Below, piece by piece: positions 38,031-46,088 of a stretch of 64,000 nt of DNA; within the stretch, counting starts at the first letter, position 1, and every line of letters begins with the position of its first letter. Both the position numbers and the translations under genes were made by a program. The stretch is from Marinobacter halophilus (lineage in GTDB: Bacteria > Pseudomonadota > Gammaproteobacteria > Pseudomonadales > Oleiphilaceae), in contig NZ_PXNN01000003.1 of assembly GCF_003007685.1 (NCBI RefSeq), forward strand, positions 62,001 through 126,000, in the 5' to 3' direction. The notes under the pieces are model-generated. The model made no database searches. It saw nothing but the letters and a program-made list of their open reading frames with translations, and was not told the DNA's origin.

Positions 38031-40076
38031 ATGAATAACCCGCTACTGACCGACGATCTGCTGCCGAAGTTCGACCACATCCGTACCGAGCACATGGAAA
38101 CGGCGATTGACCAGATTCTCAGCGAGAACCGGATGAAAATTCAGTCGCTGTCGCAGCAGGACGACCCGACCTGGGACACCTTGGCTCAGCCCATGCAGGG
38201 CACCGAAGACAAGCTGAGTAACGCCTGGTCGGTGATTTCACACCTGAACGGGGTGATGAACAGCGATGAGCTGCGCCAGGTGTACAAGAATTGCCTCGAA
38301 AAACTGACCGAGTACAGCACCGAGGTCAGTCAGAACGAAGCCCTGTGTAATGCCTATAAAAAGCTGGCAGCAAGGGATGATTTCAAGGATCTGAGCGAGC
38401 CTCAGCGTAAGTCCATCGAAAACACCCTGAGGGATTTCCATCTGGGCGGCGTTGATCTGCCAGCGGATGAGAAGAAGCGTTACGCCGATCTGTCCCGTGA
38501 ACTGGCGGAGCTGTCCAATAAGTTCAGCGACAATGTGCTCGATGCTACCCAGCACTGGTTCAAGCAGATCACCGATGTCAGCGAGTTGTCCGGCGTGCCG
38601 GAAACCGCTATTGAGGGCGCCAAACAGGCGGCCCGGCAGAAGGATCTTGAGGGCTATGTGATTACCCTGGACTTCCCCAGCTTCTATCCGGTGATGACCT
38701 ACGGTGACAACCGGGAACTGCGCCGGGAAGTTTACGAGGCGTTTGTCACCCGGGCCTCGGACCAGGGCCCGGATGCGGCGACCTGGGATAACACGCCGGT
38801 GATGGCGGAAATCTTGAAGCGTCGTCATGCCCTCGCCCAGCTGCTGGGCTTCGATAACTACGCCGAGCGATCGCTGGCCACCAAGATGGCGCGCAATGTG
38901 GATGAGGTGCTGGATTTCCTGAACCAGCTGGCGGCCAAGTCCAAGCCGCAGGCGGAGAAGGAATTTGCCGAGCTGAAGGCGTTTGCTAAAGCCGAGTACG
39001 GTGTCGACGACCTTCAGGCGTGGGACATCGGCTACTACAGCGAAAAACTGAGCCAGAAGCGTTACGACATCTCCCCGGAAACCTTGCGCCCCTGGTTTCC
39101 GGTAGACAAGGTCGTGCCTGGTCTGTTTCATGTGGCGGAAAAGCTGTTTGATGTGCAGATTGAGGAAAAGCCGGAGGTAGAAACCTGGCACGAAGACGCC
39201 AAGGCCTACTGCATCAGCCGCAACGGCGAGCCGGTAGCCTGGTTCTACTTCGATCTGTTTGCCCGCCAGGGCAAACGTGGCGGTGCCTGGATGGCGGATT
39301 GCCGGGTCCGTTGGACCGACATGCGCGGCAAACTCCAACTGCCGGTGGCGTTCCTGACCTGCAACTTCACCCCGCCGGTCAATGGCAAGCCGTCGCTGCT
39401 GACCCACGACGAAGTCACCACCCTGTTTCACGAATTCGGTCACGGCCTGCACCACATGCTGACTCAGGTAGACGTGCTGGATGTGTCTGGTATCAACGGC
39501 GTGGCCTGGGACGCCGTTGAGCTGCCCAGCCAGTTCCTCGAAAACTGGTGCTGGAACCCGGAGTCCCTGGCGCTGATTGCAAGCCATCACGAAACCGGCG
39601 AGCCACTGCCGGAAGACTTGCTGCAAAAACTGCTGGCGGCGAAGAACTTCCAGTCCGGCATGGGCATGCTACGCCAGCTGGAGTTCTCTCTGTATGACTT
39701 CCGCCTGCACGCGGAATTCACCGACCAGGCGCCCACCAACCCGCTCGATATGCATCGCAAGATCCGCAAGGAAATTGCCGTGGTGGAAGCGCCGGCATTC
39801 AACCGCTTCCCCAACAGTTTCTCCCATATTTTTGCAGGTGGTTACGCCGCGGGTTACTACAGCTACAAGTGGGCCGAGGTGTTGGCCGCTGATGCCTTTT
39901 CCCTGTTCGAGGAAAAAGGCATTTTCGACCCGGAAACCGGCAAGGCGTTTTTGCAGAATATCCTTGAAAAAGGCGGTTCTCAGGAGCCGATGGAACTGTT
40001 CAAAGCCTTCCGTGGCCGTGAGCCCCAGGTGGATGCGTTGCTGAAACAGTCCGGCATTGCCGGCGAAGCCGCCTGA
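38031..40076 (+). CDS. prlC: Oligopeptidase A (M3 metallopeptidase)
   Basis: 681 aa, full length. The zinc motif HEFGH is at 467-471 (LFHEFGHGLHHML) with the downstream Glu ligand in the ENWCWNPESL region. The N-terminus MNNPLLTDDLLPKFDHIRTEHMETAI is typical. It degrades short peptides in the cytosol, including cleaved signal peptides. AAGGGG precedes the ATG. Followed by yheV-like 40133, as in pseudomonads. Confidence 0.97.
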   Translation: MNNPLLTDDLLPKFDHIRTEHMETAIDQILSENRMKIQSLSQQDDPTWDTLAQPMQGTEDKLSNAWSVISHLNGVMNSDELRQVYKNCLEKLTEYSTEVSQNEALCNAYKKLAARDDFKDLSEPQRKSIENTLRDFHLGGVDLPADEKKRYADLSRELAELSNKFSDNVLDATQHWFKQITDVSELSGVPETAIEGAKQAARQKDLEGYVITLDFPSFYPVMTYGDNRELRREVYEAFVTRASDQGPDAATWDNTPVMAEILKRRHALAQLLGFDNYAERSLATKMARNVDEVLDFLNQLAAKSKPQAEKEFAELKAFAKAEYGVDDLQAWDIGYYSEKLSQKRYDISPETLRPWFPVDKVVPGLFHVAEKLFDVQIEEKPEVETWHEDAKAYCISRNGEPVAWFYFDLFARQGKRGGAWMADCRVRWTDMRGKLQLPVAFLTCNFTPPVNGKPSLLTHDEVTTLFHEFGHGLHHMLTQVDVLDVSGINGVAWDAVELPSQFLENWCWNPESLALIASHHETGEPLPEDLLQKLLAAKNFQSGMGMLRQLEFSLYDFRLHAEFTDQAPTNPLDMHRKIRKEIAVVEAPAFNRFPNSFSHIFAGGYAAGYYSYKWAEVLAADAFSLFEEKGIFDPETGKAFLQNILEKGGSQEPMELFKAFRGREPQVDALLKQSGIAGEAA

Positions 40077-40132
40077 GCCAATACCGCCCGGCTGTCGTAT
40101 CGATGGCCGGGCATTCGATGTGGAGTAGTGTT

Positions 40133-40384
40133 ATGGCGAGTCCGAAACGTTTTATCGCTGGCGCGGTGTGTCCCCGCTGCGCGGAGATGGACAAGATTAC
40201 AATGTTCACAGATGACGCCGGTGAGCAGGTGCGCGAGTGCGTGGCTTGCGGTTATACCGATGCCCTGTCTGATCTGGAGCAGCCGTCGGCGGCTGAGCTG
40301 GAAACCCGGGTGAACAAACGGGATAACAAGGACGATCATACGGTTAAGCAGGTGGTATTCTTTAAGGCTGGCTCGGAGGACTGA
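40133..40384 (+). CDS. YheV-type zinc-ribbon protein
   Basis: 83 aa from the ATG at 40133 (TGGAGT upstream). Starts MASPKRFIAGAVCPRCAEMD, has a second pair CVACGY, and so carries two CxxC motifs that form a zinc ribbon; later VKQVVFFK is also typical of YheV. Its exact role is unknown. It probably belongs to the prlC operon (56 bp gap). The repeat 40432-40507 begins shortly after. Confidence 0.88.
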   Translation: MASPKRFIAGAVCPRCAEMDKITMFTDDAGEQVRECVACGYTDALSDLEQPSAAELETRVNKRDNKDDHTVKQVVFFKAGSED

Positions 40385-40431
40385 CTTTGGGCTTGGGTCT
40401 CTAGCCTGATGGTGCTGGGGGTGTCGAGGCC

Positions 40432-40507
40432 ATGGGGGTGCTTTTCTGCAGGGAAAAACAACTCGCTTCGCTCAGACATCTTTTTCCCTGCAGAAAAGCA
40501 CCCCCAT
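40432..40507. repeat. Inverted repeat with conserved loop core, copy 1
   Basis: 27-bp perfect arms at 40432-40458 and 40481-40507 (ATGGGGGTGC... and its complement) enclose a 22-nt loop CAACTCGCTTCGCTCAGACA+TC. The loop is the reverse complement of TGTCTGAGCGAAGCGAGTT, one base different from the core at 40551, 61567+ and 61767. The arms share no sequence with those of the other copies. Confidence 0.85.
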
Positions 40508-40544
40508 ACCCTCTCTTGCCGACATTCCAGAAATCGCCCTCGAA

Positions 40545-40582
40545 AAATGAATGTCTGAGCGCAGCGAGTTACATTTCCAAGG
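40545..40582 (-). repeat. Solitary copy of the loop core with short flanks, copy 2
   Basis: 38 bp identical, in reverse orientation, to 61576-61613. It contains TGTCTGAGCGCAGCGAGTT at 40551-40569 with short GGAAATG/CATTT-type flanks that pair only imperfectly. It lacks long arms. The rest of 40385-40670 holds copy 1 and C-rich sequence, no gene. Confidence 0.8.
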
Positions 40583-40670
40583 CAAAAAACCTGACCCACC
40601 CCATCGCAGCCCCCCAAACAGGAAGGCTACGAACAAGAAGCAGCCCCCCAAACCAGAGGCCGAAAAAAGG

Positions 40671-41993
40671 TCAGAGCACCATAGCCGCCAGCCAGCCAAA
40701 GGCCAGCAACGGCAGATTGTAGTGCAGGAACGTGGGCACCACGGTGTCCCAGATGTGGTTGTGCTGGCCGTCGACGTTCAGGCCGGCGGTGGGGCCGAGG
40801 GTGGAGTCAGAGGCCGGAGAGCCGGCGTCGCCCAGGGCGCCGGCGGTGCCGACCAGGGCCAGGATGGCCAGAGGGCTGAAGCCCATTTGCAGGGCCAGGG
40901 GTACGTACAGAGCAGCGATGATGGGGATGGTGGAGAACGAGGAACCGATGCCCATAGTGATCAACAGGCCCACCAGCAACATCAGCAGTGCCGCCAGCGG
41001 CTTGTTCTCGCCGATGGCGGCGACGGAGCCTTCGACCAGGCTGGTGATTTCGCCGGTTTCGCGCATTACTTCGGCAAAGCCGTTGGCAGCGATCATGATG
41101 AAGCCGATCATCGCGAGCATCTTCATTCCTTCGGTGAACAAATCATCCGCTTCTTTCCATTTCACCACGCCGGAAATGTTGAACAGCACGAAGCCCGCCA
41201 GGGCGCCGAGAATCATCGAGCCCAGCCAGAGCTGAACCACAAACGCTACCACAATGGCGATCAGCGCCATGATCAGCGTCTTCGGGCTGTAGTGTGCGTC
41301 CACCCGCTCGGTCCGCTCGATGCGCGTCATGTCGTAATCACGACCACCGCGGTAGCTGAAGAACACTGCGATCAGCAGACCGATGAACATGCCCAGGGCC
41401 GGCAGGGCCATGGCCGCCATCACATTCAGCTCGCTGGCATCGACGCCATTGTCGCCGACATTGGCCAGCAGGATCTCGTTCAGGTAGATGCCACCGAAAC
41501 CGACCGGCAGGAACATATACGGGGTGATCAGGCCGAAGGTCAGTACACAGGCCACCAGACGACGGTCCATGTGCAGTTTCGCCATCACATACAGCAGGGG
41601 CGGCACCACCAGAGGAATGAAGGCAATGTGGATGGGCAGAATGTTCTGAGAGGAAATCGCCACTGCCAGTAGCAGGCCGATGATCATAAAGCGGATGCCG
41701 TTGGCGGCGCCGCCTTCGTCCTGTTTGCCCACCATCGCCAGGGCTTTGTCAGCCAGAGCGTGCGCAAGGCCGGATTTACCGATGGCAACGGCGAAAGCGC
41801 CCAGGGTGGCGTAAGACAGGGCTACAGTGGCACCGCCGCCGAGGCCGCTATTGAAAGCATTGATGGTGGCGTCCAGGGACATACCCGCAACCAGGCCGCC
41901 GGATATGGCGCCGATGATCAGGGCAACAACAACGTGGATACGGCACAGGCTCAGAACGAGCATGATCAGCACCGCGGCAACAACGGCATTCAT
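40671..41993 (-). CDS. Na+/H+ antiporter family protein (NhaC/YuiF-like)
   Basis: 440 aa from the ATG at 41991-41993, with CGGAG before it; the longer frame adds an implausible leader. Ten or more membrane segments are evident. Conserved stretches include [50 protein letters not shown] and [38 protein letters not shown], typical of the putative Na+/H+ antiporter family beside NhaC. Inner-membrane exchanger; the true substrate (Na+, or an organic cation) is not proven. Monocistronic, with repeat copies just beyond its 3' end. Confidence 0.88.
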   Translation of the reverse strand: MNAVVAAVLIMLVLSLCRIHVVVALIIGAISGGLVAGMSLDATINAFNSGLGGGATVALSYATLGAFAVAIGKSGLAHALADKALAMVGKQDEGGAANGIRFMIIGLLLAVAISSQNILPIHIAFIPLVVPPLLYVMAKLHMDRRLVACVLTFGLITPYMFLPVGFGGIYLNEILLANVGDNGVDASELNVMAAMALPALGMFIGLLIAVFFSYRGGRDYDMTRIERTERVDAHYSPKTLIMALIAIVVAFVVQLWLGSMILGALAGFVLFNISGVVKWKEADDLFTEGMKMLAMIGFIMIAANGFAEVMRETGEITSLVEGSVAAIGENKPLAALLMLLVGLLITMGIGSSFSTIPIIAALYVPLALQMGFSPLAILALVGTAGALGDAGSPASDSTLGPTAGLNVDGQHNHIWDTVVPTFLHYNLPLLAFGWLAAMVL

Positions 41994-42107
41994 GGCAAAC
42001 TCCGGATAGGCATTGAAGGTTTGCCGGCACCTTTTGAGCGCCAGCAGCTCGAAAAGTGCGCTAATGTGCAGCAAATGACCGTCGCAGTCAAAGCAGTTGT
42101 GTAACGG

Positions 42108-42338
42108 TTACTCGGCGTCGATGCGGGCGAACCGGGGCACCTGCTCGCCGGCCAGTTCGACGGTTTCCCGGAACATGGCCAATGGCCTTACCCACAGGCT
42201 GTAGTCGCCGTACAGGCAGCGGTATATCACCATGGCCTCTTCGGTTTCACTGTGCCGGGCCACGCCGATGACTTCGTAATCTCGTCCTTTGTAATGGCGA
42301 TAACGACCGGGTGTGATCGGGTGCTTTTTATCAGACAT
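42108..42338 (-). CDS. DUF1653 domain protein
   Basis: 76 aa. The whole chain is the DUF1653 domain: ITPGRYRHYKGRDYEVIGVARHSETEEAMVIYRCLYGDYSLWVRPLAMF. A small beta-barrel-like soluble protein whose role is unknown. AGGAAACG precedes the ATG on the minus strand. It lies between the antiporter gene and the divergent diguanylate cyclase gene. Confidence 0.9.
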   Translation of the reverse strand: MSDKKHPITPGRYRHYKGRDYEVIGVARHSETEEAMVIYRCLYGDYSLWVRPLAMFRETVELAGEQVPRFARIDAE

Positions 42339-42500
42339 CGTTTCCTCTCAGGTGGTAACCGGGACTTACCCCTTAATTTTCGCGGACTTCAACACCGGTT
42401 GCGTCTACAATTGAGACACAGACGGACTTTCAAAGCGGGCAGCCGCGCTGGAACTCCGCAGTGTAGTTCATGATCCAAAAGCCGGGAACCGTAGACAAGA

Positions 42501-44300
42501 ATGAAAAGGCTTTTCCCCCGTGCAGTGCACATGTGTTTATGCCTGCTGTTGTGTCTTGTCAGCATCAGTGCGCGTGCCGAACCGGTGGCTTTTGACTGGA
42601 TCGAAGTGCCTGAGGATAACCTGGAGGTGTCTGAGGTCCGCGCCCTGCCGGCAGACCGGTGGCAACACAACACGGCCACCACGGTGCTTAACCGGGGTTT
42701 CAGCAACGGGGCGTTCTGGCTAAAGGTGGCGGTGCCGGCAAAGCCCCTTAACCGGGTTCTGGAAATTGGCTATCCGCTGCTGGATGAAGTCTCGGTTTAC
42801 TGGGAGCGGGACGGCCGTATTGTCGAATCCTACCTCAGTGGTAATACCCGGCCATTCAATACCCGCCCGATCATTCATCGCAACTTCGTTTTTCTGGTGC
42901 CTTCAAACACCGAGCCGGTGACGGCCTGGGTGCGGATCAAAACCGAGGGTTCGGTGCAGGTTCCCGTTGCCATAACGCCGTCGGCGGAGTTCCTCGCCAA
43001 TGAGCAGTTTTCCTATGGCTGGCAAGCCATGTTTCTGGGCATCGTGGTCGCGCTCTCGCTGTATAACCTGTTCCTGTTTGTGATTGTCCGGCACACCACC
43101 TATTTGTGGTATGTGCTGACCGTGATCTGTACCGGGTTGGTCCAATTGCATTTCCACGGTCTGTTGTTTCAGTGGTTCTGGCCCGAACTTCCGCAAATCA
43201 ACCGCTATTTCACAGTGCCAATCATTAGCCTTGCGATGTTTTTTGCGGTGGTATTCACCATCAAGTTTTTGGCGGTTCGCCACTACAGCCCGATCAGTTA
43301 CCGGATGCTGCAGGTCATTTTGGTTGCCTGTGTTTTTGCCTTTTTCTATGGGCTGTTCGGGCCGTATCAGAGTGGCATCGTCTTGGTCAGCACCATGGCC
43401 GCCGTGGCTACGCCCCTGGCCTGGGTTATCGGGATTCATGTCTGGCGGCAGGGGCAAGTGCTGGCGGGATTCTATGTGGTTGCCTGGACACCGCTGCTGG
43501 TGGGTCATCTGGTGCTGGCCATCAGCAAACTGGGCTGGATGCCGACAAGCCCCCTCACCGAGTTGGTGCCGCAGGCGGGTGTGGCGGTGGAGGCCATCTT
43601 GCTGTCGTTTGCACTGGCCTATCGGATCAATCTGGAGCGCCGCAAGCGCCAACAGGCCCAGGAGCATGCGCTGGAGATCCAGCAGCAGGCCAATCTGACA
43701 CTGGAGGCGCGGGTACGTGAGCGCACCGAAGAGCTCGAAAGCGCCAATGAGCGGCTCCGGGCCGTCAGTCTGACCGATGGCCTGACGCACGTTGCCAATC
43801 GTCGCCGATTTGACGAAAAACTGGACATCGAGTGGGGGCGGGCGGTCCGCCATGAGCATGAACTGAGCCTGTTGCTGCTGGATATCGACCATTTCAAGCG
43901 GGTTAATGACGAACTGGGCCATCTGACCGGTGACGATTGTCTGGTGGGGCTGGCCAGCCTGCTGAAGTCTGAGCTTCAGCGTTCCGGAGATCTGATTGCC
44001 CGGTACGGTGGTGAAGAGTTTGCGGTGTTGCTGCCGGCCACCGAGAGCGCCGGTGCTTTTAGGGTGGCCGAGCGCATTCGCCAGGCTGTGGCCCAGACAC
44101 CGATGGTCACTGGTGAACACGACGAGCCGGTCCGCCTGACCATCAGCATTGGCGTGGCGACCATGTTGCCGGCCCGCGACATTGACAGCCATGAGTTGAT
44201 CCGCCGAGCGGATGAAGCTCTCTACATTGCCAAAGACAGCGGCCGCAACCGGGTCGCGGTGTGGCGGCCGAAAGCCGTTGCGCCCCCGGCCGGGTCCTGA
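42501..44300 (+). CDS. 7TM-DISM sensor diguanylate cyclase
   Basis: 599 aa. Signal peptide (about 1-26, ending SARA), a periplasmic 7TMR-DISM extracellular beta domain (about 27-165, with NGAFWLKVAV), seven membrane segments (about 172-375), a coiled coil (375-425, ERVRERTEELE-like), and a GGDEF domain with RYGGEEF at 501-507. An inhibitory site RSGD at 494-497, five residues before GGEEF, is intact, so feedback control by c-di-GMP is expected. It makes c-di-GMP from GTP in response to an unknown, probably carbohydrate-like or small-molecule, external cue. Single gene. Confidence 0.93.
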   Translation: MKRLFPRAVHMCLCLLLCLVSISARAEPVAFDWIEVPEDNLEVSEVRALPADRWQHNTATTVLNRGFSNGAFWLKVAVPAKPLNRVLEIGYPLLDEVSVYWERDGRIVESYLSGNTRPFNTRPIIHRNFVFLVPSNTEPVTAWVRIKTEGSVQVPVAITPSAEFLANEQFSYGWQAMFLGIVVALSLYNLFLFVIVRHTTYLWYVLTVICTGLVQLHFHGLLFQWFWPELPQINRYFTVPIISLAMFFAVVFTIKFLAVRHYSPISYRMLQVILVACVFAFFYGLFGPYQSGIVLVSTMAAVATPLAWVIGIHVWRQGQVLAGFYVVAWTPLLVGHLVLAISKLGWMPTSPLTELVPQAGVAVEAILLSFALAYRINLERRKRQQAQEHALEIQQQANLTLEARVRERTEELESANERLRAVSLTDGLTHVANRRRFDEKLDIEWGRAVRHEHELSLLLLDIDHFKRVNDELGHLTGDDCLVGLASLLKSELQRSGDLIARYGGEEFAVLLPATESAGAFRVAERIRQAVAQTPMVTGEHDEPVRLTISIGVATMLPARDIDSHELIRRADEALYIAKDSGRNRVAVWRPKAVAPPAGS

Positions 44301-44303
44301 GTT

Positions 44304-44690
44304 TCAGTTTTTCAGTTTGTATCGGCCGGGGCCCAGAAACAGTAAGGCAAAGGCTATAAACAGAAAGAACCCCTGTAATTCCAACGCCCAGCCTCCGTTG
44401 CTGCTCAATGTCAGGAGCTGGTGGCCGTGCACCAGGGCAATGGCAACGATCATGTTGAAGATGATGATCAGCGCGCCGATACGGGTCTGGTAACCCAGAA
44501 GCACCATCAATGGGGCGATAACTTCACCGATGTAAACGCCGTAGGCCAGAATGGTCGGCAGGCCATGACTGGCCAGTTGTCCTTCAATAAAGCCAACGCC
44601 ATTGAGCAGCTTGGCAATGCCGTGAAACAGCAACAGTCCGCCCAGGGTGAGCCGGACAATGAGTTTTCCCAGGTCGGCGTTCTCAAGCAA
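44304..44690 (-). CDS. DoxX family membrane protein
   Basis: 128 aa, four hydrophobic segments. LGKLIVRLTLGGLLLFHGIAKLLNG at the start and GVYIGEVIAPLMVLLGYQTRIGALII in the middle are the DoxX pattern. Members take part in thiol or quinone redox homeostasis, though the exact role here is unknown. It lies 70 bp downstream of the truncated-hemoglobin gene in the same direction and could be the last gene of that operon. Confidence 0.9.
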   Translation of the reverse strand: MLENADLGKLIVRLTLGGLLLFHGIAKLLNGVGFIEGQLASHGLPTILAYGVYIGEVIAPLMVLLGYQTRIGALIIIFNMIVAIALVHGHQLLTLSSNGGWALELQGFFLFIAFALLFLGPGRYKLKN

Positions 44691-44760
44691 GATTCGTTAC
44701 TCCCGGTGAGTGTAGGTTTGGTAGGTCAGGCCGCCAAGGATACCCGGTTCCGGGAATGAC

Positions 44761-45213
44761 TCAAAGATTACGGATGTCTGGATAGAGCGGGATCAGTTTA
44801 CGCAGCAGCCGGTTCTGGGCGCCGGTGGGCACCCGATTCTGCTCCATCGCCAAAATCAGGTTTTCGGTCAGGGCGTTGAACTGGGTGTCGGTGATCGCCA
44901 TGTCGGCATGGAGTTCACGCATGCTCCGACCGGTGTAATGACAGGGGCCGCCACTGAGTTCGCACAGTTGATCGGTCAGGAGCCGGTGAAACTGCTCTAC
45001 GTTGACACCCCGGAAGGACTGATTGATGCGGCCATCATCGACAATCAGGAATAGCAGGTCTTCGACAATCACAGCAATACCACTGCGTTGACCTAACTGA
45101 TCGTAGAGGTCCGGGCTTTGGGATGTCGTAGAGGTCTGGCAGCCTGTCATCAGCCCGGTCATGACGAAAATAAAGATCATCACCACGGTATGTGGACGGA
45201 TTACTCGCCTCAT
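44761..45213 (-). CDS. Group 1 truncated hemoglobin, lipoprotein form
   Basis: 150 aa. The N-terminus is a lipoprotein signal with lipobox LMTGC (C25), followed by a truncated globin: LYDQLGQRSGIAVIVEDLL, INQSFRGVNVEQFHRLLTDQLCELSGGPCHYTGRSMRELHADM (the LHADM His is the likely proximal heme ligand) and NRLLRKLIPLYPDI. A periplasmic, membrane-anchored truncated hemoglobin is uncommon. The start shares a base with the DUF3034 stop, so it is the fourth or fifth cistron of a coupled operon. Oxygen/NO chemistry at the outer or inner membrane is an inference. Confidence 0.88.
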   Translation of the reverse strand: MRRVIRPHTVVMIFIFVMTGLMTGCQTSTTSQSPDLYDQLGQRSGIAVIVEDLLFLIVDDGRINQSFRGVNVEQFHRLLTDQLCELSGGPCHYTGRSMRELHADMAITDTQFNALTENLILAMEQNRVPTGAQNRLLRKLIPLYPDIRNL

Positions 45214-46088
45214 CAGAAGCTCCCCTCAAGTGCCAGATACAGGCCTTGCTGATCGGTGAGCGTGGCGATGTCACCCAGGTTGACCCAGGCTGCGGTCACC
45301 GACAGCCGGCGATCCGGAACCCAGGCGACAAAGACATCCCACCAGTCGTCTTCGTCTGCAAAGCTCAGGTTGTCAGGCTTCTGGCGGTATTCCATGCCCG
45401 CCAGCCATTGCCGATTGAGGAAAATGCCGGCACCTGCTTCGGCCATGAATTGGTAGCCGTTGTTCCTGTCACCGCCAAATCCGAGCAGTCCGCCCTGATT
45501 GGCTCGGGTGGCCCGAACGGTGCCATTCACCAGCAGATTGCGGTCGAAGATGCTGGCAAAAAACACTTTGCTGCCACTTAAATAGATATCAGTGCCGCTG
45601 TCATCCCGGGCACCGATGGCGTCCGCAACTGTGAAGTCCCGTTGGCGTTTGTACTGGGCCCCGGCTGACCATTGGCCCCATGGTGAATAGAGAACATCCC
45701 CGAACAGCCGGACTTTCAGCCCGAACACATCCTGACGTAGCTCATCCTGCTCCAGCCCGAAGCCATCCTTGAGCACAAACACCAAGGTGTCCAGATCCAG
45801 GTTTTGCCGGGCGACCGACAACTCGACCCGGTTGCGCCAGTTCAGGCTCGCGGCCTGCACGGTCAGGCTGTAATTGTCAACTTGTGCCTGGCTCAGGCTG
45901 AGGGTGCCGCCCCATTCCTCATCACTGGCGTAACCGCTCAATAAGGCCCAGGGCACCAGGCCACCGCCGGCACTGCCCTCGATGCTGGTGACACCGCCGG
46001 TGGCCCAGATCCGGCTGCCGGGCTCACTGGCCTGGGCGGATGGCAGGGTGGCCAGTATCAGTAAGCTGCAGGCGAGTATTCTGATCAT
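45213..46088 (-). CDS. DUF3034 family outer-membrane beta-barrel-like protein
   Basis: 291 aa. A signal peptide (MIRILACSLLILATLPSAQA) is followed by a chain of amphipathic beta strands with a final aromatic residue (LALEGSF), the mark of an outer-membrane barrel. Segments GGVTSIEGSAGGGLVPWALLSGY and AGAQYKRQRDF fit DUF3034. Function unknown. Overlaps the upstream GGDEF-EAL gene by 4 bp and the downstream hemoglobin gene by one base. Confidence 0.85.
   Translation of the reverse strand: MIRILACSLLILATLPSAQASEPGSRIWATGGVTSIEGSAGGGLVPWALLSGYASDEEWGGTLSLSQAQVDNYSLTVQAASLNWRNRVELSVARQNLDLDTLVFVLKDGFGLEQDELRQDVFGLKVRLFGDVLYSPWGQWSAGAQYKRQRDFTVADAIGARDDSGTDIYLSGSKVFFASIFDRNLLVNGTVRATRANQGGLLGFGGDRNNGYQFMAEAGAGIFLNRQWLAGMEYRQKPDNLSFADEDDWWDVFVAWVPDRRLSVTAAWVNLGDIATLTDQQGLYLALEGSF

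Noticed and set aside
38238..39626. A 462-codon leftward frame opposite prlC.
   Set aside because: Shadow of prlC, which carries the HEFGH site and full-length similarity.
40432..40507. Interpretation of the repeat as an ordinary rho-independent terminator for the prlC-yheV operon.
   Set aside because: The arms are 27 bp with A/T runs inside the stem and not after it, and the loop core recurs elsewhere with other arms. Termination may be a side effect but does not explain the pattern.
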